Positions 1 through 11,869 are shown, numbered from the stretch's first letter. The stretch: 64,000 bases of DNA from Effrenium voratum (GCA_963377175.1 CAUJNA010000512.1:86001-150000); one strand, 5' to 3'. A program made the numbers and translations. Notes: a model not told the origin generated them from the letters alone.

Positions 1-70
1 TGAGGCGTGGGCCGATGAGGAAGACGAAGCACATCTCCACCAGCGGATCCGGGGCGCAGAGGATGGTCAC
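1..70 (-). CDS. Exon of putative membrane-protein gene (window-edge partial)
   Basis: Read on the minus strand this is an open GC-rich island starting after an AAG acceptor and running off the window edge. It encodes about 23 residues beginning VTILCAPDPLVEMC and continuing with a hydrophobic FVFLIG segment, consistent with part of a membrane-spanning helix. It is the most downstream piece of the minus-strand gene seen here. Family unknown; the exon call is inferred from frame, composition and splice site. Confidence 0.5.
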   Translation of the reverse strand, partial: MTILCAPDPLVEMCFVFLIGPRL

Positions 71-1268
71 CTTCGGAACCCGAAAAATCGGGTTCCGACG
101 GGAAAAAAGAAGAGAGTACTCGTTTTTATCATTATTATTATTAATGTGTTTGTTTTATTATTAGTATTATGATTATTATTACTGGTGTTTTATAATTATT
201 GCGCATTTCTTAATAAACAAAAAAAAGAAAGGAAGCAGAAAAAACATAGAAGAAACCATGGTGCAGGGTTCTGTTGTGTTGACCCCCAAGTCAACTTGAA
301 CCCAGGTTGATGTCCCCAAAAGGGAACCATCTGGGTTTCAGTCCACCTGGGGTACTCAAAAAAAGGAACCCTGACATGGTGTGTCGGAATAGGTCTTATA
401 TTCATGTACTTATGCCTTTCGTTATTCTTTGTTGTTTGTCTACTTATTTTGCTCTTCTACTTCGCTATGTAGGTAGTTATCTATTGATTTGCGTCTTTAA
501 TTATGTTTAGTTATTCATTTATTTACTTATTTACGTATTTGTTTATTTATTCCTCCACTTATGTGTTTATTTATTTATCGGTTTAGGTATTGCTTTATTC
601 ATATATATATATATATGTATTGTTATTTGATCCATGTTTTATCTATTGAATGGTGTGTGAACTTCCTAATGTTCTTCTTTCTCTATTTGTTGATTTGCTT
701 ATTCATGTTGTTCTTTGTATTTATTTGTTTACTTCTTTATTCATTCGTGTAGCTCTCTATTCCTTTACTGATATACTTAATTGCGTCTTCATGTTGTTTT
801 ATGTATTTGTTTGTTCACTTCTTCAAATATTTACTTACCTGCTTACCTATTTATGTATTTATTGTTATTTATTTATCTATTTATCTGTTTATTGATTCAT
901 TGATTTATTCACTTATTAATCTATGTGTTTAGACTTTTAGTTATGTATTTATGTCTCTCTCTCTCTGTTTTATCTATGTTTATCTCTTGTTATTCTTCTT
1001 TTTGTGGGGGACCACAGGGATTTCACAAGGGAGTCCAACAAAAGAACTGGATGTCGCAGAACTCTAGGGTCTGTTCTTGTTCTTTTCAAAACCAGGCGTG
1101 TCCCCAGGGATTTGGTTTTTCTTTCTGGAAAGAAGGATGCCTGGAAAGAATTGGGGAAGTTACTGCGAGAACCAAGCAACTGACTACCGATAATTTTGTC
1201 GATTGCGAGCCACAGTCAGTAGCATTGTGGTTCCCGGTGGTATTCGCCTCATGTCGTCCCTTTGCTAC
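71..1268. other. AT-rich intron-like stretch, no gene seen
   Basis: From about 110 to 1,000 the plus strand is T-rich low-complexity DNA with TTTAT-type runs and short TA repeats at about 600-620. Open frames here are short and dominated by Phe, Leu, Ile and Tyr from composition. The rest is mixed sequence without a supportable exon. Confidence 0.6.
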
Positions 1269-1318
1269 AGTAGATGGCGGTGAATGTTGGCCCAGTCAGC
1301 GGCTTCTGTCGGCGCCAC
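1269..1318 (-). CDS. Possible small exon
   Basis: A 50-bp island on the minus strand lies between a CTAG acceptor and a GTAGCA donor and reads VAPTEAADWANIHRHL without a stop; a TAG follows at once if it is not spliced. Strand and style match the neighbouring islands. It is short, so chance is a real alternative. Confidence 0.4.
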
Positions 1319-2233
1319 CTAGCTTCGGGAAACCAATTACGACCATCTCCCTCGAACGCGAACAGCAACTCACTGAAAAGTCAATATGCCACCATCTCCA
1401 AAATCACCGAATAACTCTGCTCGCCCAAAATCACCAAAACCCACGCCTTATCCCCAAAGCTTCAGGTGACCAGCGGTTTCAACGACAAGTCGGCCCAAAA
1501 GAAGCAGCCGGAGACTTGTGCCCTTCGCATCAGGTCCTTTTGGCTTCCATAAGGTGAATGAGCTACCGAACACAAAACATAAATTCACGGTTTCTTTTCA
1601 TTAAAAGCAAGTCGCGCCATTCGACACCGGGGCGTTGGGGTCACCTTTGGTTTCCATTGCAACTGCCATGGTTGGATGTCTCAGAAAGGGAAATGGGGGA
1701 CCCCGGTTTATCCTCCCCAATTTCTCAAGAACCCTTCTTCAAATCAAAGGTTCTCCCATGTTCTCGAGGCGCTTTCGGACGACTTCCGCACTTGTCCGAG
1801 CTTTCCAAGCCAACAGAACTCTACAGGCCATGGAACAGGACTCAACCCCCAAGGAGCTAATGGATCAGCCCAGGTATGAAAAGGCACAAAAGTGCCTTCA
1901 GGGGAAACCTGGCTCTTTCTGTGCGTGTGTGTGTGTTTGCTGGTGTTTGCGTTCGTGTTAGCGTTCGGGCTCGTGCTTGTGCTTGTGCTTGTCCCCGCCC
2001 CCCACCCCACCCACCCTCACCCCCAAGAAAAGGCTCTCCCAAAGGCAAGCATCCTTTGAACCCCCCAAAAAACCTCAGGAAACCTTCAGTTGGCTTTCCA
2101 TGTTTCAACCGCAAAAGTTATATCGTTTCCATCAACCCAGCCTTCTTTCTTGCAAAAAAAGGCAGGAAACACCTGTTGAGTTCCTTTTCCACGCCACCCC
2201 AAACTCGGGGTGGGGTGGGGGTCCTTTGGGCAC

Positions 2234-2320
2234 GGCCCAATCGCCGCTCGGATGATCGGGCGCCCGCGCCACCGGCAGGGAGATCTTGGCCATGAGGTCC
2301 AGCATGTTGGTGCGGAAGAC
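2234..2320 (-). CDS. Exon of putative membrane-protein gene
   Basis: The minus strand after a TTGAG acceptor reads VFRTNMLDLMAKISLPVARA and onward, with strong third-position G/C unlike the surrounding intron. The mixed hydrophobic and basic character fits a segment beside a membrane helix. The donor (GTGCCC) is a guess, so the low-coordinate end is uncertain by about 30 bp. Confidence 0.55.
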
Positions 2321-3483
2321 CTCAACCGCTTTGGGAAACCAAAACGCTTTGGGAAACCCCCTTGGTTCCTCGCGGTGGTTCTTTGAGGGAACCCTTCTCT
2401 CGGAAAAACCATGAGAAAGGGAGCCATTCAATATCCCATCCATTACCATGGGTGCGGACCCGTCCCAACGGACGCGGGCATTTGTCCAATGAAACATGGG
2501 AGCTTGAAGGACATGATGTTGTTCCCATTCCTAGGGAAATTCTAGGGGCACTCTAGGGGTACATGGGGAATTTCTAGGGGTACCATTCCCATTCCCGGAG
2601 TTTGAGGACACGGGGGAGCAAAAGTTTTGAGGACATGGGGAGGTGGGAACATGACTTTGTTCCCATTCCCACGGGAAACTCTTACGGGTACTCTAGGGGT
2701 ACATGGGATGTTCTAGGGGAATACCTTCCCCATTCTTCCCAGGAAAATCCCCTTCTCAGGAAACAATTTTCTCCAAACTCCAGGAAAAAACGGCTGGGTT
2801 TGAAAACCACGATGCTTAAACCAAGGGAATCAACCTCTGGAGATTTGCTTTGGAACACCCAAAGTTCGCCCCACTCAAGGGTACCAAGCCTCCAAAAAAA
2901 AACACGAAAACTCGGCTGGCGCCTTGTTTTTTTTTTTTTTGAGGTGAAAGCCAAAAGGAAAGCAGACATTTCTGGGTCCCCCCTATTTTGACACATACCC
3001 AAAAAAAGAAAAAGAAAAAAGGGAACCACCTCACAAGTGCTTCGTGAACATGAATGCCGACCTAAATGATGCCCACCAAAGAGCCCGGAGCCCCATTCAA
3101 ATTCACAAGCATATGTAGGCAAAGGTCATTGTTTTTTTAGGTCCGAATTTGTTGTCTGAACCCCGAGGTATTTGGGCTTGCCTCAAGGAATCCAACCCCC
3201 ACATGTGCTTTCCTTTGCTGGCACCTTTAGTCCCAAAAAAGGTCCTGTTAGGGGGACCCAAAGGCTGCTTCAGTGTTCCATTCGCCCGTTCCTTTTGTTG
3301 GGAGTTGGGAAAGGCCTTCTTATTTTTGGGTTGGTGTTCAAGGGAAACTCGGAAGTTGCCGCCTTTCCTGGTGATCCAAAACGGGGGAACCACGCCCAAA
3401 CTTTCCAGGGTACAAGCGAAGCTTGAGTACCCTTTGGTGTCCACGAGTTGGGCTGAAAAACTGAGGGTGAGATTTCCGCAGGT

Positions 3484-3599
3484 CATACATACATGTGTGT
3501 ATGTATGTATGTATGTATGTATGTATGTATGTATGTATGTATGTATGTATGTATGTATGTATGTATGTATGTATGTATGTATGTATGTATGTATGTATG

Positions 3600-3632
<33 letters not shown>

Positions 3633-4525
3633 GTATATATGTATCTGGTATGTATCGTGCGTGCATGTATGTAATGTAATGTAATGTAATGTATGTATGT
3701 ATGTAAATGTATATATGTATCTGGTATGTATCGTGCGTGCATGTATGTAATGTAATGTAATGTAATGTATTGTAATGTATTGTAATGTAATGTAAATATA
3801 GATGTAAATGCAAATGGAAATGGAAATGCAAATGTAAATGTAAATGTAATGTCATGTAACGTAATGTGTGCATGCATGCATGCATGCATGCATGCATGCA
3901 TGCATGGATGGATGGAGGGGTGTGTGTGTGTGTGCGTGTGCGTGTGTCTCTATGTATATATGGTATTTATTGTATTGCATTGTATTGGATTGGATTGTCT
4001 TGGATTGGATTGTATTGCTATGTTATGTTATGTTCTGCTATGTATGCATGTTCGTGTGTATGTGTATATGTGTGTATATGTGTGTATATGTGTGTATATG
4101 TGTATATGTGTGTGTATATGTGTGTATATGTGTGTATATGTGTGTATATGTGTGTGTATGTGTGTATATGTGTGTATATGCGTGTATATGCGTGTATGTG
4201 TGTATGTGTGTATGTGTGTATGTGTGTATGTGTGTATGTGTGTGTGTGTATGTGTGTATGTGTGTGTATATGTGTGTGTATGTGTAGGTGGGTATGTGGG
4301 TATGTGGGTATGTGTGTATGTGTGTATGCGTGTGTATGCGTGTGTATGTGTGTAGGTATGTATGTGTGTAAGCCTGCGTGTGTGTGTGTGTATGGGTATG
4401 TGTATATATATATATATATGTATGTATATATGTGTGTATGTGTTTATGTGTGTGTATGTATGCATGTATGTATGCATATATATATATATATATATATATG
4501 TGCGTGTGTATGTATTGCTTATTTG
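3484..4525. repeat. TG/ATG-rich microsatellite block
   Basis: The block starts with a pure TATG array (about 3,493-3,628), then two near-identical copies of a segment of about 75 bp ending in TAATG repeats (about 3,622-3,775). ATGC repeats follow (3,868-3,905), then about 450 bp of alternating GTGTGTATAT/GTGTATG, then TA runs (4,400-4,500). All open frames across it are composition artefacts. Long alternating purine-pyrimidine tracts can adopt Z-DNA. Confidence 0.95.
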
Positions 4526-5094
4526 ACTTTGCTCAGTACTCTCAGGCCAGACTGACATCGGTTCAAATTCCGGTGGAAAACACATCGGGGCTGAAGCACT
4601 CAAGCCCGTATCACGTGACATCCTCTGCCCAAACTCTGGTATGCGAGCAACAAACCTGCAGCCCCTTCAAAAAATGGACCGGTCCAAAAAGAAAAGCGTG
4701 GGAGCTAGTGTTACCTATCCTTCCAGGCACTGGTATTCTACCCAAAAAGCGTGCAACAAAACGGACGGAACTAAAGACATGAAGCAACAACGCCAAGCGC
4801 TGCACATTGCCGGAGCCCTCCCAAGAGGGTTCAAAGGACCAAAGGAGGTCACGCTAATCTGACACGGCGGGAAACTGGGCGCATATGCCAAAGAGCAGCC
4901 GCCATGTGTTTAAGCACCCTTGAAAAAACATTATTTTTGGTAGTGGCACTGCGGATGGATGCTTGCGAAATCCATTTCGCACTTTGAAGCCATAGTTGAA
5001 CCGGTTTTTGTTGGTATATTCCAGGGGAATCGTATCTCAGACACCAGGGTTTCTGAAAAATGTGGCGCGTTAAACGGACAACCCGTCCATCCAC

Positions 5095-5209
5095 GGTCTC
5101 TGCCACGTTTCCCTTGGACTGGGCCCGCTTTCGCCTCGCCGACCCGCGCCTCCCGAGGGTTGGGGTGCAGGAAGGCCAAGTGCAGGTCCGTGGCGGCGCG
5201 CTCCGAGGC
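5095..5209 (-). CDS. Exon of putative membrane-protein gene
   Basis: A strongly GC-rich island on the minus strand reads ASERAATDLHLAFLHPNPRE and continues through a charged Glu/Lys/Arg stretch. The acceptor is a GGGAG about 40 bp after an AT run. The donor is probably GTGGAT at 5,089-5,094. Coding bias is clear; the product is likely a soluble loop of the gene. Family not recognised. Confidence 0.6.
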
Positions 5210-5865
5210 CTCCCGTCCGCGGAAAGAGCCGACGTTTTCGGACGTCCAGAAATATATATATATATATATAAGAAAAAAACAAACAAACAAACAAAAAACG
5301 GCCGCACCCCCGGGCAAAATGTGAGGCTCCCAGTGAAGCATCGCAACTATTCGCAACTCTTGGTACTTTGGAGTGCCTGAAGGCAAAATCTATGTCCCGT
5401 TTTGAGAAGGGGTTTTGGGGAGGACATCTGGCATCTAGCAACGGTTCGGCTTTGGTTCGGAGGCCTCTTAAGTTCTAGAAGAAGTCTCATCGAAGCTTTC
5501 TGGGGGTGGGGCTCCCCCCATCTCTCAAAGCATGGAGTATTTGAAAAAAGAAGACCTGGGGTTGGTCGAAAGTAACCCAGTCTCACATGGTAGCCAATGG
5601 CTTCTCTCCCACATGAGTCATGAGCTTGAGGCAAGGATAGCTGGCCATGCTTGAGAGGTGCTCGGCACGCAGGCGAGGCACGCAGGGAGCAAGATCTTAC
5701 AGTAAAGTAGGGAAACCAACAAAATGGGGCCCTTGTATCTCCTTTCAGTTTCCCTCTAAGCGCCGGAAAAGACGCACACACGCCAAGGGAGACCTGGCCG
5801 GCCATCCAAAACTCGCTGTGGCCTGCCCTTGCCGCATGTAGCTGTGGGTTTCTCACTCCACCCAC

Positions 5866-5957
5866 CTGAGCGACAAACCAAAACATGGCCAGCGCGCCTT
5901 CCACCAAGTGTTGTCTTTCTCCCAGATCTTGTAGTCGAGCATGACGCTGCGGGGGAC
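5866..5957 (-). CDS. Exon of putative membrane-protein gene
   Basis: One of the best-defined exons. On the minus strand it starts after a CAG acceptor (AATCAG) and ends at CAG followed by GTGGGT. The 92-bp frame reads VPRSVMLDYKIWEKDNTWWK and onward; it is rich in aromatics with a WW pair. The product segment is not assigned to a family. Confidence 0.65.
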
Positions 5958-6633
5958 CTGATTGCTTCGCGAGAATGAGGAATGCTTCCAGCAAACCGGG
6001 GCTGTCATGGAAAACCGGCAAGAAAGCATGGAATGGATATGGTGCTTTTTCGATCAGAAATTCTTTGGCGGAGATGATTTACAGACCCAAGTGTTTTTCA
6101 GGTTTTACCGAAGATCCTGACTTTTGAACCACTCTTTGCTGCCATTCTCCAAAAAAGGGCAACAGAGATGATTCTTAGGGAGCTTCTGGGCGCCAAGCAT
6201 CGGCATGTGATGCAAATAAACTCCAAATTAGTGAGGAACACTTGCACAAAAAATGCTCATGGGCATTGTAAGACTGTAAACTTTGATAGCCCTTTCTTAC
6301 CTTCTTGTTTGGAGTTGATGGCGCAAATAGCGCGCTTTGCAAGCCACTGATATTTTTTCCAGTTGCAAAGGGGACTGTTGAAAGCCCATAGTTGCTCTTT
6401 GGGTTGCAGGTTCCCCTTCAAAAATGGCCACACACGGATCTCGGCTTCCCCTACCCGCCCCAAACCGAAGAGAAACCTACCCAAAAACAAGCCACATGAT
6501 CCCCTGGGGTGACCAACATCTTGGCCCCGCACCCATTTCCGGAAAAAAAAAGAAGGAAACAAAAAAACACCAAGTGCAGCCCCCGCAGCCCGACACGACC
6601 CACGGCGGTTCCGCGCGCAAACCGCGCGCAAAC

Positions 6634-6714
6634 CGCGCGCGGCCGAAAGCCCCCGAGACGCCGAGAGGCGTAGTGCGCGTCGCCGCCGCACACCGCGAAG
6701 GGCACCAGGGTGTA
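6634..6714 (-). CDS. Exon of putative membrane-protein gene
   Basis: An 81-bp minus-strand island (27 codons) starts after CCCGAG and reads YTLVPFAVCGGDAHYASRRL before a GC-rich tail. The donor is taken as the first of two tandem GTTTGCG copies in a repeated GCGCGCAAACC motif, so the end could shift by about 11 bp. Confidence 0.6.
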
Positions 6715-7489
6715 CTCGGGAGGTTTTTCAGACAACTCAAGGCGCTTCGGCGCTTGGGTCACATCGAGGCAGGCGGGGTTTTGTCCCTTCTTTTTTTTTG
6801 GGGGGGGGATCCCGGTCTAAACCGGTGGCATTAAAAAGGGAAACCACCAGGAAAGCCGAAGCCATCTTCGGGTTTCGGGGAGGGGAGGGGGGGCAACCTT
6901 GAAAAAAAGGACGCCAGCCCGGTCCCCAAGAACTCGGATTTCGGACTTGGGAAAACCACTTGGAGGGTTGGAGCTGCTTGGGACACAAACCAAACTCTTC
7001 CGGGCTGTGCGAATTTAACCTCTGTGATACAGCCAGGGCTTTCGACGAATCCCCCATTTGTATGCGGGTGCCTTGATCCCTCAGCACCTCCCAACAACTG
7101 CTTTTTGGACAGGGCTTGGGAGTTTGGACATGGGAAAAAGCTACTGGGTGACAAACCAAAAGTTCAGCCTGAAAATCGACCCAATTGTTTGACCTGACCT
7201 AAGCCAAAAACCATCCACAGCTTTTTGGAATTGAAATCAACCGTTGGGATTCGAGCGTTTACCGTGGGGTAGTCACAAGATGGAACCCTGCAAAAAAGGG
7301 ATGCTCCTCAAAGTAGGGGACCCCCAAAGGGCTCTACAATGGCTGTGATCTCCGGAAAGACCAGGTTGCTTCCTTGTGGCTTTCCTTAAAACCATGTGAA
7401 GAAACCCCAATACGGGGTTAGTTGATCTTGCCTGCGAAATGGACCCAGGAACACCCAGGTTCATTCTTATTTTGCGGTGTAACATTGAA

Positions 7490-7527
7490 TTGATCTTGGT
7501 TCCCGCCATGACAGGGACCAAGATCAA
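7490..7527. repeat. Hairpin / inverted repeat
   Basis: Arms TTGATCTTGGTTCCC and GGGACCAAGATCAA are separated by 9 bp. They look like the core of a short inverted-repeat element; no other copy was located in the window. Confidence 0.7.
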
Positions 7528-7578
7528 AAGCCCGTCTTTTGGACCCCGAAACCTACTGTTTGACCGTTGCTGTCTGGT

Positions 7579-7803
7579 TTATGGGCCCAAAAACGGCTTG
7601 AAACACAGGGCTGCCCATAAAGCCCAAAACATGCACATCTGCCCAGATCGCCAAATGTCTTCTTCTTCCCGACACGTTACCGTAAAGCCACTCAGAGTCT
7701 GGATGCATTTTTTAGCAATCCGGGGATCCAAATCCGTAGGAACCATTGGCTCCGAAGACCCCCAGAAGGATCGGGCATCCACTTCTACCTGTGTTGTTGG
7801 GTC
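7579..7803 (-). CDS. Doubtful exon (Cys/Trp-rich frame)
   Basis: The minus strand after an ACACAG acceptor has a clean frame starting VEVDARSFWGSSEPMV, passing an acidic EEED and ending in a hydrophobic FWALWAALCF before TAA. Against it, codon composition is not GC-biased like the better exons. Part of it (about 7,636-7,665) also resembles a sequence repeated at 8,478-8,502. Confidence 0.3.
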   Translation of the reverse strand, partial: DPTTQVEVDARSFWGSSEPMVPTDLDPRIAKKCIQTLSGFTVTCREEEDIWRSGQMCMFWALWAALCFKPFLGP

Positions 7804-8512
7804 CTGTTCCTCCAAAGTCCCGAAACCAAACGTAACAATGCTTGGGTGCTGTAGATCCCCCAGCCAAAAGCTTAATAAAAAAACAAAAACTTTTTGCTGG
7901 TTGAAAGGAAATATGGGGATTCATTCAAAAAGTTAAAGTGTAAAGATCCAACCCAACAGCAGTAGAGAATGTAGACCCATGTGGGGAAAAACAGCCGATG
8001 GCTTTGCCCTGAGTTGACCTCCCGAGTTTTCTTGCACGAGCCAAGCCTCTCGAGTCAGTGCAGCTTTCCCAGCTTTGCCAGACTTGCTTCCGTTCAATCG
8101 GAAGGTAACAAAAGCGGCACTGGCTTAGTGGGAAACGTGAAACGTTAATGAACCCTAATTTAATTAGCAGAAGAATGCCAGGCCGTTCCGCAAAATGGAC
8201 ACCCAACAAATAGTAGCAAAACGCTGAGGGGAACAAAAGAACCTGTCTGTTTGCCGATTTTTTACACGTGGTCGTCTTTTAGGGGGAACACTGCAAGTCG
8301 AGCCTACCCCACAAGCGGAACGGGGGCAAGAGCGAAGCAAACCCTGGATCTGACGGGACATATTTCGGGGTGCCTCTTGATATGCGGCACCCCAAAATGG
8401 GTGGTTGCCCAACTTAGCGAGAAAGTATTGCTCTCAGACCCCTTCTCAAGGAGACAAGAGGCCCCCAAAACGAAATGTCTGCCCAGATGTGCCAAATGAG
8501 GTCCCGAGCAAC

Positions 8513-8656
8513 CCTGGAAAAAAAATCGACAGAGCCGAGCGGCGAAGTAGATGGGCAGAAGGATGGAAATGGCGAGCCTGAGCTGGGCTTCTGATGGGCA
8601 GTGCGTCTTGGTTTGCCGCGGATGTTCGAATAGAACAAATGTGAAGCCAACGGCTC
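8513..8656 (-). CDS. Exon with membrane-spanning segment
   Basis: This 144-bp minus-strand exon begins after GAACAG and reads AVGFTFVLFEHPRQTKTHC, a charged loop, then the hydrophobic run LRLAISILLPIYFAARLC and an aromatic tail. The hydrophobic stretch of about 18 residues followed by Arg is typical of a membrane helix. The donor is GTTGCT at 8,507-8,512. It supports a multipass membrane product for the downstream half of this locus. Confidence 0.65.
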
Positions 8657-10278
8657 CTGTTCAATGGTCCAGAGCTTCCTTCCTGATGTCTTAAGCTTTA
8701 AATGGCTCTTCCAGTCTCTTTGAAAACCCTTCCCGTTCCAACTCGAGTGTTGGCAGATCAGCCTGGTCCCACGGCTCTCAAATAGAACACCCCTCATCCA
8801 CCAGGGCTTTCACAGCTCAAGACTTGCCACCTGGATCCGACTGCCAAACGTCGAGGTGGACTTTGGTCTAAGTGGACGGGTGTCAGGTCGCGGCCAAAGA
8901 GGGAGGAGCCCTTCCGTCCGCTGCTGAAAAGAGGCAGAGGCTCATCATGAGACTTCCCCTTCTGAACTATGCAAGGGGGTTCTTGAACAACCAACGACAC
9001 AAATGAGATTGTCTTAAATGGAAGTGTTTGAAAGGGATCCTTTTCTTCAAGCTCTCCTTCACAACCAAACAATGGAAAAATGACAACACGCCAAAAAAGA
9101 AGCGAAACCTCAAAAACTGAAGGGCGCTAAGTGGACCAGAATCGGTTGAACCGGCTTGGCACGTGAACTTCAAAACCGGGCACATTAAGTTATAGGCGAG
9201 CTGTGTGGGTGTGTCTTTGTTTAAGCTACGCCCCACAAAAACATGGGGGAGAAGGGCGCGCCAACTGTGTCACTTGATTCGAAGCGTTCTGTCGAAGTTG
9301 GACCTGATATTTGCACCTCTCGCCTGCCAAAGGCACCCGGCACAGGGCTAAGCCTTGCCCCGTTACCGCGCGAAGAGAAGACGCAGTTCAAACCGGGCCC
9401 AAAGGTGATGTTTCAACCACCTCTCGGGAGACACCCAGGCACCCCTGCAAGCACACGCCGTGAGTGCTGGAGTGCTGCTGAAACAACCGGCCCAGCAAAA
9501 TGGAAATGGTGTGTGTGTGTGTGTGTGTGTTGGGCCAAGCCCGAGTTCAAACATGTGTTGTGTTTTGTTTCCTTTTTTCTGTTTACATCCATTGTGTACG
9601 CAACCTCCTTTTGGTCTCACTTTTCAAGGCCTGGCAGGCCTGGCCTTTGGTCACCCCATTGGCCCAGATAAATCAAACACGGGAAATCACATGTTCGGAT
9701 TCTGTGTCATATGGGCGACTTTTTTAGGGGAACCCCCCAAAATAAGGGTTGTCCTTTTCAGTTCCCTTCAAAACCAACCAAAAGAACGGGTACCCTCAAA
9801 ACAATACACCCACACCATATATAACCATAAATGGCCTACCCTAACGTCTAGGAGGAGACCCTATTGGTCATGGTTCCCTTGAAAGGAAGCCCACAAAGCG
9901 TTTTGGAACCCCACGCGAATCTCGAAACGTCCAGGTGGCAGCAGCAAGACGTGGTTCCCCTTGAAGCACATCACCTGCGACCGAACCCGCCCAAGTTGGG
10001 CCTAACCTTTTTGTGTTTCGACCACTCCCGTTTGGGTGGCTCGTCCTTTCGTTGAGTTGGTACCCTTGTTTTGTGGTTTTAAGGGAAACCAAAAGGAAAA
10101 CCATCATGCCAAAGTTAGGGCTATAGTTAGACCCCGTTGTGTTGCCAACCTCTTGCTTTTGCGGGTCTGGTTGCAACCCAGTGTGCAAGCAACCCTGGTG
10201 GCTGGAAGTGTGCCGTAGGGAACGCAGAACGATCTAGTTGCACGGGGCAATGCTGATCCAACTGCGCATGACCCCAAC

Positions 10279-10383
10279 GAATGGCCTGTCCTGCAGCCAA
10301 GGTGAAAGGGAACGAAGGCTCAACTCACGAGGCTTCAGGCGCTCCTTTTGACTCCGAAGCTTGCCCATGAATGTGACGAGACA
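10279..10383 (-). CDS. Probable exon, basic amphipathic segment
   Basis: The 105-bp minus-strand frame is exactly 35 codons between a CATCCAG acceptor and a GTTGGG donor. It reads CLVTFMGKLRSQKERLKPRE and continues to a WLQDRPF end. The high Lys/Arg content suggests a cytoplasmic linker. Composition is less biased than in the best exons, so confidence is moderate. Confidence 0.45.
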
Positions 10384-10944
10384 CTGGATGAAATCCGGAC
10401 AGCGGCAAGGAACCCTTGTCAAGCAAGTTGGAAGCTTCACTGGAAAGACTGCACATGGTGAAGGTGCACCTTTCACCCCCCTTTTCCTGTCAGAAAGAAA
10501 GGGATCGCTTGACAATTGGTCGACCGGGGCCTGCGCATTCCAAGAGGTCCCCTTGAGGTTTTGCAAGACAAAACTTGTGGGAAGAACCTGACAGGAAACC
10601 AAAGGACACGAAACTTATTCGTTCGCCCCCCCCTGCGGTAAGGCGCAAAGCAAGCCTGCTCCAGTTCAGATCTCCCTTGGAACCCCCCCGTACTCTTGAA
10701 CGGGAAACAAAAAACAGCTTGCTGCCGCCAAAAGGGGTCTTCCTTGTCTTTCCTGTCTTTCAAAGAGGGAAAGAAGTCAAAAGTTGGAAAGGGGATTCAC
10801 GTCCTGGATGTTGATTTCAAACTGGAATTCTTGCGACCCGTCTTGATAGCCATGGCAAATGAAAGATGGATGGCTACACCCACAAATGGGACCGCAAAAG
10901 GGGCCCCTGCTTGTTACAAGCAAGGGGGGGGTCAAGATTTGTTG

Positions 10945-10996
10945 GTTTGCTCCCCTACGGGGAAGGGATCATTCCCTACTGAGCACCAGCAAGCTT
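10945..10996. repeat. Half of a GAGCACCAGCAAGC-ended element at an exon edge
   Basis: ATCATTCCCTACTGAGCACC followed by AGCAAGCTT matches, in reverse complement, one end of the palindromic element at 55,190-55,275. Its terminus lies directly against the exon at 11,000-11,080, so the intron starts inside the element (GTAAAGCTTGCTGG on the minus strand). Confidence 0.6.
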
Positions 10997-10999
10997 TAC

Positions 11000-11080
11000 G
11001 CTGCCGCAAACAGCGCCAGAAACTGCCGAGCGGCATCAGGCGCCGACGCCAAGTAGATGGTGTTGTGGGGGTTGCCCGTC
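11000..11080 (-). CDS. Exon of putative membrane-protein gene
   Basis: The minus-strand frame after GCTCTCAG reads TGNPHNTIYLASAPDAARQF and ends LALFAA before GTAAAG. It is 81 bp with phases compatible with splicing at both ends. If not spliced, the frame hits TAA at 10,996-10,998, which would make it the 3' end of a gene. I prefer a splice site because more same-strand exons follow and because a repeated element starts there. Confidence 0.6.
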
Positions 11081-11218
11081 CTGAGAGCATCATATTTGCA
11101 GCCCGGGTCCTTTCGTTGAATCACCCGTGGGCCGAACCGACTAAAATTGCCAAATCGGGTTTTCTTAGCTGCTCAGCAGCTGCTCACATAACATGACAGA
11201 GGCGGAAGACTGAAATCA

Positions 11219-11869
11219 GTGCAAATCCCGCTTGCTGTTCAACGAAACTGTATCCTTGACATGGGTGTGTCAAAACGAGTATGTGAGCGACGGCGCGTTT
11301 CGGCTTCATGTCACGCGGCCAAAATCCCTGCTCCAGCTGCCTCCAGTCCGTCTGAAGCGAGCCTGGAAGCGGTCGGGCCGGGAAGTGGTCCCCATACACC
11401 CCTCATCTACCCCTCAAGTCGGTTCAAGGCAGGCGCGAGCGCAGCCTGCACAGCTGCTTCCCCAGTCTCCGGCCAGGTGCTGGCGCGCTTGCTTGCTTCC
11501 TTTGCCAGGCCCGCGAATCGGTCCATGCTCAGCTGCCTAAGGCCGGCCCTAGCGCTGCCCTGTTGGCTGCTTCCCAGCACCAGCACCAATCCCCGGGCAA
11601 AGCTTCCACTAGCCCCTACCCTGCCAGCTGCTTTACTATTGCTCCAACGCCCACTTGTCCGGGCCCAGATCTTTTTCTGTGGATCATCCACCCCCGGAAC
11701 CTGCTCTCTGCTGGCTGTGTCCACTGCTGTCATGCCTCTGCCAGCTTCGGGACTTCCTGCGCAAGTTCAAGCCCGCAACATCTGCTGGCACGACGCCGAA
11801 ACCTGTCCATTTCTAGCTTCTTGCACAAAGCGCCCCTGCGTCGCTTGGCTGCATGACTCGCGCCTGTGA
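11219..11869. other. GC-rich unassigned stretch, open on both strands
   Basis: This 650-bp stretch has an uninterrupted Ala/Pro/Ser-rich plus-strand frame (216 codons) and an overlapping 108-codon minus-strand frame with an Ala-rich helical segment (about 11,407-11,733). No motif is recognised. It may be retroelement debris or a larger exon; strand cannot be chosen. Confidence 0.35.

Noticed and set aside
4545..4600. tRNA-like B-box word GGTTCAAATTCC near the TG block
   Set aside because: No acceptor-stem pairing or proper D-arm could be found upstream; a second such word at 19,478 also fails T-arm pairing.
3103..4621. Long Cys/Val/Tyr and Thr/His/Ile frames on both strands
   Set aside because: Direct products of the TATG and GTGTAT repeats; no non-repeat coding content.
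10996..10998. TAA in frame after the 11,000 exon as the gene stop
   Set aside because: A GT donor overlaps it, more same-strand exons follow downstream, and the sequence beyond belongs to a repeated element. It remains a possible alternative.
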